A stretch of 38,937 nucleotides of DNA from PWPR01 sp046542315 (GTDB lineage: Bacteria > Bacillota > UBA994 > PWPR01): NCBI GenBank assembly GCA_046542315.1, contig JBKHBO010000009.1, forward strand, positions 1 to 38,937, given 5' to 3'. The translations under genes and the position numbers were made by a program. This document shows, in pieces, positions 34,274 to 38,937 of this stretch (its first letter is position 1; every line of letters starts with the position of its first letter). A model generated the notes under the pieces. The model had not been told where the DNA came from. It ran no database searches and saw only the letters and a program-made list of their open reading frames with translations.

Positions 34274-34302
34274 AACAGAAAAGGTCCAGAAATCTGGACC
34301 TT
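34274..34302 (-). terminator. Terminator of the infC-rpmI-rplT operon
   Basis: Ten-base-pair stem AAGGTCCAGA/TCTGGACCTT beginning at the rplT stop codon, followed by TTCTGTTT in the leftward transcript. Confidence 0.82.
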
Positions 34303-34660
34303 AATTATCTAATGCTTGCTTAGACATCTGAACTAATTCAGCAAATGCATCCTTGTCATTTACAGCCATTTCTGAAAGCATTTTTCTATTTATATTAACA
34401 TTTGCAAGCTTAAGTCCATGCATAAATCTGTTATATGACATATCATTATTTCTTGCAGCTGCATTAATTCTTGTAATCCATAGTTTTCTAAAATCTCTCT
34501 TTTTACGCTTTCTATCTCTATAAGCATTTGTTTGTGCTCTTATTACAGCTTGTTTAGCTACTCTAAAATGTCTACTTCTTGAGCCTCTAAAACCTTTAGC
34601 TGCTTTAAGTATTTTTCTTCGTCTGTTCCTTGATGGTACTGATTTTCTTACTTTAGCCAT
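34301..34660 (-). CDS. rplT: Ribosomal protein L20
   Basis: 119 residues with the expected very basic N-terminal extension (MAKVRKSVPSRNRRRKILKAAKGFRGSRSRHFRVAKQ, shown here only as a region) and the globular C-terminal domain that begins near LWITRINAAAR. L20 binds 23S rRNA early in large-subunit assembly. In Bacillus relatives it also represses its own operon by binding the infC leader. It is last in the infC-rpmI-rplT operon, with AGGAGGT before the ATG. Confidence 0.98.
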   Translation of the reverse strand: MAKVRKSVPSRNRRRKILKAAKGFRGSRSRHFRVAKQAVIRAQTNAYRDRKRKKRDFRKLWITRINAAARNNDMSYNRFMHGLKLANVNINRKMLSEMAVNDKDAFAELVQMSKQALDN

Positions 34661-34682
34661 GTTAGTTACCTCCTAATTCCTT

Positions 34683-34883
34683 CTAAAACTCATATGGCAG
34701 TAGGCACTTAACTTTTTTCATATTACTCTCATGAACTAAAGTGCTCTTTTGAAGCTGTTTTCTTTGTCTTAAACTCTTACGCATAGCTCTGTGATTTGAG
34801 TATGCTTTATGTCTTTTTACTTTTTTATTCGCAGTAACTTTCATTCTTTTTGCAGCCCCGCGATGTGTTTTCATCTTTGGCAT
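34683..34883 (-). CDS. rpmI: Ribosomal protein L35
   Basis: 66 residues, highly basic, beginning MPKMKTHRGAAKRMKVT as the family does. It is a large-subunit protein encoded between infC and rplT in the usual order. GGGAG precedes the ATG; the gap to infC is five bases. Confidence 0.98.
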   Translation of the reverse strand: MPKMKTHRGAAKRMKVTANKKVKRHKAYSNHRAMRKSLRQRKQLQKSTLVHESNMKKVKCLLPYEF

Positions 34884-34888
34884 TATTA

Positions 34889-35413
34889 TTACTCTCCCTT
34901 ATTTTGATGAGGACTATAAATTACGCTCATGTGACGACCTTCCATTTGAACGCCAGTATCACGCTTACCATAATCTGATAACCTTTCGCCCATATCTTGT
35001 AATACTTGTTTTCCAAGCTCACTATGGACAATTTGTCGTCCTCTAAATCTAATTGTTACTTTTACTTTATCTCCATTTTCTAGAAATTTAATTGCATGTC
35101 TTGCTTTTGTGTTTAAATCATGTTCTTCAATTGTTGGAGACATTCTAATTTCTTTCAAATTTACAACGTGCTGTTTCTTTCTAGCTTCACGTTCTCTTTT
35201 ACTCTGTTCATACTTATATTTTCCATAATTCATAATCTTACAAACAGGGGGATTAGCTTGTGGTGAAACAAGTGCTAAATCTAATCTTTCAGCTGCAGCT
35301 CTATCCAAAGCATTTTCCAATGGAACTATCCCAATTTGTTCTCCATCAGAACCAATTAATCGAACTTTTTTTGCATCAATCTGCTCATTAATAAGCAATT
35401 CGCGGCTAATAAT
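34889..35413 (-). CDS. infC: Translation initiation factor IF-3, probable AUU start
   Basis: 174 or 175 residues. It binds the 30S subunit, prevents 50S joining and checks the start codon. The frame opens with GTG at 35419, but that lies inside the AGGAGGTG ribosome site. The ATT at 35413, five bases after GGAGG, gives (M)ISRELLINEQI, aligning well with Bacillus-type starts; an ATT at 35410 is the alternative. AUU starts are known for infC and make IF-3 sense its own level. The N-domain, linker with KYKYEQSKREREARKKQ, and C-domain (GDKVKVTIRFRGRQIVH) are all present. First gene of the L35/L20 operon. Confidence 0.93.
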   Translation of the reverse strand: MISRELLINEQIDAKKVRLIGSDGEQIGIVPLENALDRAAAERLDLALVSPQANPPVCKIMNYGKYKYEQSKREREARKKQHVVNLKEIRMSPTIEEHDLNTKARHAIKFLENGDKVKVTIRFRGRQIVHSELGKQVLQDMGERLSDYGKRDTGVQMEGRHMSVIYSPHQNKGE

Positions 35414-35432
35414 ATACACCTCCTAAAATATT

Positions 35433-35532
35433 AAAAAACCAGATGGCATGGCCACCTGGTTAATTACGCATAAATGTTATTAAGCGTTTTGTATAACCCT
35501 ATAATTCTCTCATAAGGTGAGAAGCGGTGGCC
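35433..35532 (-). ncRNA. L20-type autoregulatory leader with terminator
   Basis: In the infC leader the terminator stem ACCAGGTGGC/GCCATCTGGT (35439-35460) is followed by six T. About 70 bases upstream in the transcript stands GGCCACC (35526-35532), complementary to GGTGGCC in the terminator's left arm, so a competing antiterminator can form. This is the known logic of the L20 leader in Firmicutes; the match to that family is inferred. Confidence 0.75.
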
Positions 35533-35558
35533 TCTACTTATCAAAACTTAACATATGA

Positions 35559-35587
35559 ATCTTACCATAATCACATGACTTGGTCAA
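35559..35587 (-). promoter_or_regulatory. Predicted promoter of infC-rpmI-rplT
   Basis: Minus strand TTGACC (35582-35587), 17-base spacer, TAAGAT (35559-35564), just after the thrS stop. Transcription would start about 35552, giving a leader of about 140 bases. Confidence 0.7.
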
Positions 35588-35597
35588 GTATTATGGA

Positions 35598-37523
35598 TTA
35601 TCTTTCATTTATCTTTTCATCTATATCTTTTCTTACTAACTCAATTAATTCTTCTAATTCCTTTGATCCAATATCTCCATCAGTTCTTAATCTAACTGAC
35701 ACATTACCTGCTTCTTCTTCATTATCACCTATGATTAACATAAACGGAACCTTAGCTAACTGAGCTTCTCTTATCTTAAATCCTACTTTTTCACTTCTAC
35801 TATCAACTTCTACTCTTATATCATTTTTTGCAATTTCTTTAGCTATTTTTTGCGAGTAAGCATTATTTCTGTCTGTTACAGGAATTATTTGAACTTGCAC
35901 TGGTGCTAGCCAAGTTGGAAAGGCTCCTGCATAATGCTCTACTAATATCCCAATAAATCTTTCGATACTGCCTAGAGCAGTCCTATGAATCATTACAGGC
36001 CTATGTTTTTGACCATCTTCACCTACATATTCTAACTCAAATCTTTCAGGCATCAACATATCAAGCTGTATTGTAGCACATTGCCAAGTTCTGCCGATAG
36101 AGTCCTCTAAATGAAAATCAATTTTTGGACCATAAAATGCCCCGTCTCCTTCATTTATTGTATAATCAACACCAAGTTTATCAAGCACCTTTTTGAGAGT
36201 AGCAGTTGCATAATCCCAAGTTTCGTCATCACCCATAGCATTTTCAGGCTTTGTACTTAACTCTAAATGATATTTAAACTCAAATACTTGATAAATTTCA
36301 TCAACTAGTTCAATAACTTTTGTTAGTTCTTGCTCCATCTGTTCAGGTAACATGTATAAGTGAGCGTCATCTTGAGTAAAAGCTCTAACTCTCATTAATC
36401 CGTGCAATGCTCCTGATAACTCATGTCTATGGACTAAACCAAGTTCGCTCATTCTTAGCGGTAAATCCCTATAACTATGCATACTGTTTTTATATACTTG
36501 AATTCCTCCGGGGCAATTCATCGGTTTAATTGCAAAGGGTCTATCATCAATTTCTGTAAAGTACATATTTTCACGATAATTCTCCCAATGGCCGCTTTGT
36601 TCCCAAAGTTTTCTATCCATAATTAAAGGTGTGTTTATTTCTTGATAGCCATACCTGTCATGAACATCTCTCCAGAAATTTAGCAATTCATTTCTGAGAA
36701 TCATTCCTTTCCCATGGAAGAAAGGAAATCCTGGTGCTATCTCGTTATTAAAACTGAACAAATCCAGCTCTTTTCCTAGTTTTCTATGGTCTCTCTTTTT
36801 AGCTTCTTCAAGTCTTTCCAGATATTCATCTAGTTCACTTTTCTTAGGCCAGGAAGTACCATAAACTCTCTGAAGCATAGCATTATTTTCATCACCACGC
36901 CAATAAGCTCCAGCAATATTCATAAGTTTGTATGCTTTCACTATTTTACTATCTGGAATATGCGGTCCTGCGCATAAATCAATGAAGTCTTCTCCTTGAT
37001 CATAATAGCTAATTGTAGCATCTTCTGGAAGATTTTCAATTAACTCAACTTTATATTCTTCGCCTAATTTCTTAAACAACTCAATAGCTTCTTCCTTACT
37101 AACTTCATGTCTTTCAAAAGTAATTCTACTTTTAATAATTTTCTTCATTTCTTTCTCTATTAACTCTAAATCTTCTGGAGTTAATCTATGCTCCATATCG
37201 ATATCATAATAGAATCCATCTTTAATAGAAGGGCCTATGGCTAATTTGGCATCTGGCCATAAATTCTTTATTGCTTGTGCCATGATATGAGCACTACTAT
37301 GCCTAAATATGTCAATTCCTTCTTCATCTCTTAAAGTAATAATTTCTACTTTTGAATCTTCCTCTATTTCGTAATATAAATCTACACTTTTCCCATTTAC
37401 CTTTGCAGCAACAGCAGCTCTACCTAAACCCTTGCTTATATCATTAGCAACATCTAAAGGTGTAACACCAGCATCATATTCTTTTTCTGTTCCGTCTGGT
37501 AGTGTAATTATAATTTTTTCCAT
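35598..37523 (-). CDS. thrS: Threonyl-tRNA synthetase
   Basis: 641 residues, standard length. N-terminal TGS domain (1-64), then the editing domain with HSSAHIMAQAI (about 75) and the DLCAGPHIP signature, class II core with zinc ligands in MNCPGG, HRHEL and the late MIHRTALGS, motif 2 near HGLMRVRAFTQDDAH, and the anticodon-binding domain from about 535 (PVQVQIIPVTD). It charges tRNA-Thr and hydrolyses mischarged serine. GGGAGGAAT precedes the ATG. It is controlled by the Thr T-box upstream. Confidence 0.98.
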   Translation of the reverse strand: MEKIIITLPDGTEKEYDAGVTPLDVANDISKGLGRAAVAAKVNGKSVDLYYEIEEDSKVEIITLRDEEGIDIFRHSSAHIMAQAIKNLWPDAKLAIGPSIKDGFYYDIDMEHRLTPEDLELIEKEMKKIIKSRITFERHEVSKEEAIELFKKLGEEYKVELIENLPEDATISYYDQGEDFIDLCAGPHIPDSKIVKAYKLMNIAGAYWRGDENNAMLQRVYGTSWPKKSELDEYLERLEEAKKRDHRKLGKELDLFSFNNEIAPGFPFFHGKGMILRNELLNFWRDVHDRYGYQEINTPLIMDRKLWEQSGHWENYRENMYFTEIDDRPFAIKPMNCPGGIQVYKNSMHSYRDLPLRMSELGLVHRHELSGALHGLMRVRAFTQDDAHLYMLPEQMEQELTKVIELVDEIYQVFEFKYHLELSTKPENAMGDDETWDYATATLKKVLDKLGVDYTINEGDGAFYGPKIDFHLEDSIGRTWQCATIQLDMLMPERFELEYVGEDGQKHRPVMIHRTALGSIERFIGILVEHYAGAFPTWLAPVQVQIIPVTDRNNAYSQKIAKEIAKNDIRVEVDSRSEKVGFKIREAQLAKVPFMLIIGDNEEEAGNVSVRLRTDGDIGSKELEELIELVRKDIDEKINER

Positions 37524-37555
37524 TTTTATTCCTCCCTAAGTATTTGTTATTAAAT

Positions 37556-37770
37556 AAAAAAAACGCCTCTATAAAGAGACGATTATTCGCGGTTCCACTC
37601 TAATTCTAGATAAAAATCTAGCACTCAAAACTATAACGGAGTTACCGGCTTTAGTTACTTTTTCTTTCACTAAAACAGTTTGAAGGTGGTGTTCGCAAAA
37701 CGTTATCTAATGTCTTCCACCAACCGACATCTCTCTGAAGAAATCACATTTAGCTACTGTCCTTCGCATT
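37556..37770 (-). ncRNA. T-box riboswitch, threonine
   Basis: This leader fills most of the 300-base gap upstream of thrS. The T-box AGAGTGGAACCGCG is at 37588-37601 with a terminator stem CGTCTCT/AGAGGCG and eight T after it. Stem I carries the AGAGAGATGTCGGTTGG distal region, and its 3' side reads GCGAAC-ACC-ACC, with a candidate ACC (Thr) specifier at 37688-37690. Confidence 0.92.
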
Positions 37771-37797
37771 ACTTTTATAATATTCAATCTGACCTAT

Positions 37798-37827
37798 ATT
37801 ATATCTTATTTGACTCTTTCATGTCAA
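37798..37827 (-). promoter_or_regulatory. Promoter of the thrS T-box leader
   Basis: Minus strand TTGACA (37822-37827), 18-base spacer, TATAAT (37798-37803): both hexamers are exact consensus. The -35 overlaps the stop codon region of the EamA gene. Confidence 0.88.
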
Positions 37828-38714
37828 TTTTTTCGGATAATTTTTCTTTCAGTAACTATCAAATAAACTGCAATTAAAACTATATTCATACCAAGCAGTT
37901 GAATTGGTATTATCGATTCATCAAGGAATAAAAATGCTAAAATTACTCCTGATATTGGTTCAAATACCGACAGAACTGAAGCTGTAGTTGCTCCAACAAG
38001 TCTAATGCCGATCACATATCCCAAAATACCCAAGATAGTACCTATCAGAGAAATACCTACAACTACTCCTATCTGAGGTGTTGTGAAACTTAGCCATCTT
38101 TCAAACTGTAGTCCGGCCAAAATATTAACTACAACTGCAGAGAAAGTGATAATGTAAAGTGTGGATATAAAGCTACTTATCTCATTATTATTCACATCAT
38201 TGTTAACAGTAAAAATTGAATAACAAAGACCTGCTAATATTGCATAGACCATACCTATTGTAGATGTATTCATAGATAAACTAGCCACATCTACAATCAT
38301 AATAATACCAGCTAAAGATATCAATAATGCAATCCACTTTTTTAATAAGACTTTTTTCTTAACAATAAAAGCAATTATAAAGTATGTATAGATTGGATGC
38401 AAAAAGAAAAGTATTGTTGCTAGAGATACTTTTAAACTTTGTAAAGACAAGAAGAAAGCATATGAAGTTATAGTATATAAAAATCCACCTTGTATAAATA
38501 AAAAAAGTAATTGGTTCTTAGTAATTTTCAATTTCTTTCTAAAAAAAACTATTCCTACAATCCAAAGAATAATACTTGAGAAGGTGAATCTAGCTGCTAA
38601 TAGTTGAAGTGGTGTTAAACCTACGTTATAAGCTAGTTTACCCCACAACCCTAATGTACCGAAACTCATAGCAGAGACTATTAAAATAAGAATCCCAAAT
38701 TTCTTCTGATCCAT
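37824..38714 (-). CDS. EamA/DMT family membrane transporter
   Basis: 296 residues with ten predicted membrane helices in two EamA repeats (about 8-138 and 150-290). Family segments include GLTPLQLLAARFTFSSIILW in the first repeat and GATTASVLSVFEPISGVILAFLFLDE in the second. Such proteins export or import small metabolites or amino acids; the substrate cannot be read from sequence. AGGAGGATTATTC precedes the ATG. It begins only 20 bases after the tRNA terminator with no separate promoter between, so it may depend on read-through. Confidence 0.9.
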   Translation of the reverse strand: MDQKKFGILILIVSAMSFGTLGLWGKLAYNVGLTPLQLLAARFTFSSIILWIVGIVFFRKKLKITKNQLLFLFIQGGFLYTITSYAFFLSLQSLKVSLATILFFLHPIYTYFIIAFIVKKKVLLKKWIALLISLAGIIMIVDVASLSMNTSTIGMVYAILAGLCYSIFTVNNDVNNNEISSFISTLYIITFSAVVVNILAGLQFERWLSFTTPQIGVVVGISLIGTILGILGYVIGIRLVGATTASVLSVFEPISGVILAFLFLDESIIPIQLLGMNIVLIAVYLIVTERKIIRKN

Positions 38715-38734
38715 GAATAATCCTCCTGGAAATG

Positions 38735-38759
38735 AAAAAAAGCTGCCCGTAGCAGCTTA
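38735..38759 (-). terminator. Terminator after the tRNA pair
   Basis: Stem AAGCTGC/GCAGCTT with a five-base loop and a run of T in the leftward transcript, directly after tRNA-Val. Confidence 0.85.
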
Positions 38760-38762
38760 AAG

Positions 38763-38838
38763 TGGTGAGGACGACGCGACTTGAACGCGTGACCTCTACC
38801 GTGTCAGGGTAGCGCTCTCCCAACTGAGCTACGCCCTC
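38763..38838 (-). tRNA. tRNA-Val (anticodon GAC)
   Basis: 76 bases with encoded CCA. Acceptor arms GAGGGCG/CGTCCTC pair with one wobble; the anticodon stem-loop CTACC-CTGACAC-GGTAG gives GAC; the T-arm has GTTCAAG. Read on the minus strand. Confidence 0.95.
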
Positions 38839-38845
38839 ATAATAA

Positions 38846-38934
38846 TGGTGCCGGAGGTCGGACTCGAACCGACACGGATATTACTATCCGAGGGATTTTA
38901 AGTCCCTTGCGTCTGCCAATTTCGCCACCCCGGC
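38846..38934 (-). tRNA. tRNA-Leu (anticodon UAA)
   Basis: 89 bases with encoded CCA and a long variable arm (CGGATAGTAATATCCG), as in class II tRNAs. The anticodon loop CTTAAAA between AGGGA and TCCCT gives UAA. Complete inside the window; three bases remain upstream. Confidence 0.95.
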
Positions 38935-38937
38935 ATG

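Noticed and set aside
38638..38823. Open frame over the EamA start and tRNA-Val
   Set aside because: It overlaps a clear tRNA gene and terminator on the same strand, has no ribosome site, and its product looks random.
1..38937. CRISPR arrays, insertion sequences, prophage genes or rRNA
   Set aside because: I saw no regularly spaced repeats, transposase, integrase or phage structural genes, nor any rRNA sequence.

Overview
The window is chromosomal DNA from a low-GC Firmicute, most likely an anaerobic member of the Clostridia. This rests on the AT-rich codon use, strong AGGAGG ribosome-binding sites, frequent TTG/GTG starts, T-box leaders on pheST and thrS, the infC-rpmI-rplT operon with a terminator-type leader, mutS2-zapA, a BMP-type nucleoside ABC transporter and an ATP-type PEP carboxykinase. 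I cannot name genus or species. I see no prophage, insertion sequence, CRISPR array, rRNA or integrase.

Layout. Nearly everything runs leftward (minus strand). Bases 80-14268 are one long leftward series: BMP lipoprotein, nucleoside ABC ATPase and two permeases, dnaE, an Fe-S aldo/keto reductase, asd, kbl, and two M16 peptidase-like genes (one with and one without the zinc motif). Bases 14443-17449 are a rightward island with a DUF401 membrane protein and pckA, which share a 13-base upstream motif. Bases 17498-21862 run leftward again: a seven-bladed YVTN propeller protein, a flavin-binding PNPOx-like protein, an unrecognised 237-residue protein, a DAHP synthase, and a separately promoted amidohydrolase. 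Bases 21921-24768 are rightward: a small DUF1450 protein and a class A penicillin-binding protein with an acidic tail. From 24946 to the end all is leftward core information machinery: mutS2, zapA, pheT, pheS (Phe T-box), an SpoU-type RNA methyltransferase, a TrkH/KtrB potassium channel, a GNAT acetyltransferase, rplT, rpmI, infC (L20-type leader), thrS (Thr T-box), an EamA transporter, and tRNA-Val(GAC) and tRNA-Leu(UAA).

How the parts work together. The right half is translation and repair machinery controlled by RNA: two T-boxes whose candidate specifier codons (UUC, ACC) match their synthetases, and an infC leader in which an upstream GGCCACC can pair with the left arm of the terminator. 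The left half is transport and metabolism: nucleoside uptake, aspartate/threonine/glycine chemistry, gluconeogenic PEP formation and the first step of aromatic synthesis. Several starts were moved from the longest possible ORF on Shine-Dalgarno spacing or family N-termini (ymfF-like, dnaE, PNPOx, DUF1450, mutS2, zapA, infC, trmH-like).

I found no convincing new multi-gene system. The best leads are the unrecognised protein in the propeller/PNPOx/DAHP synthase operon, the repeated motif and inverted repeats around the DUF401-pckA island, a palindromic divergent promoter, and genes placed directly behind intrinsic terminators.
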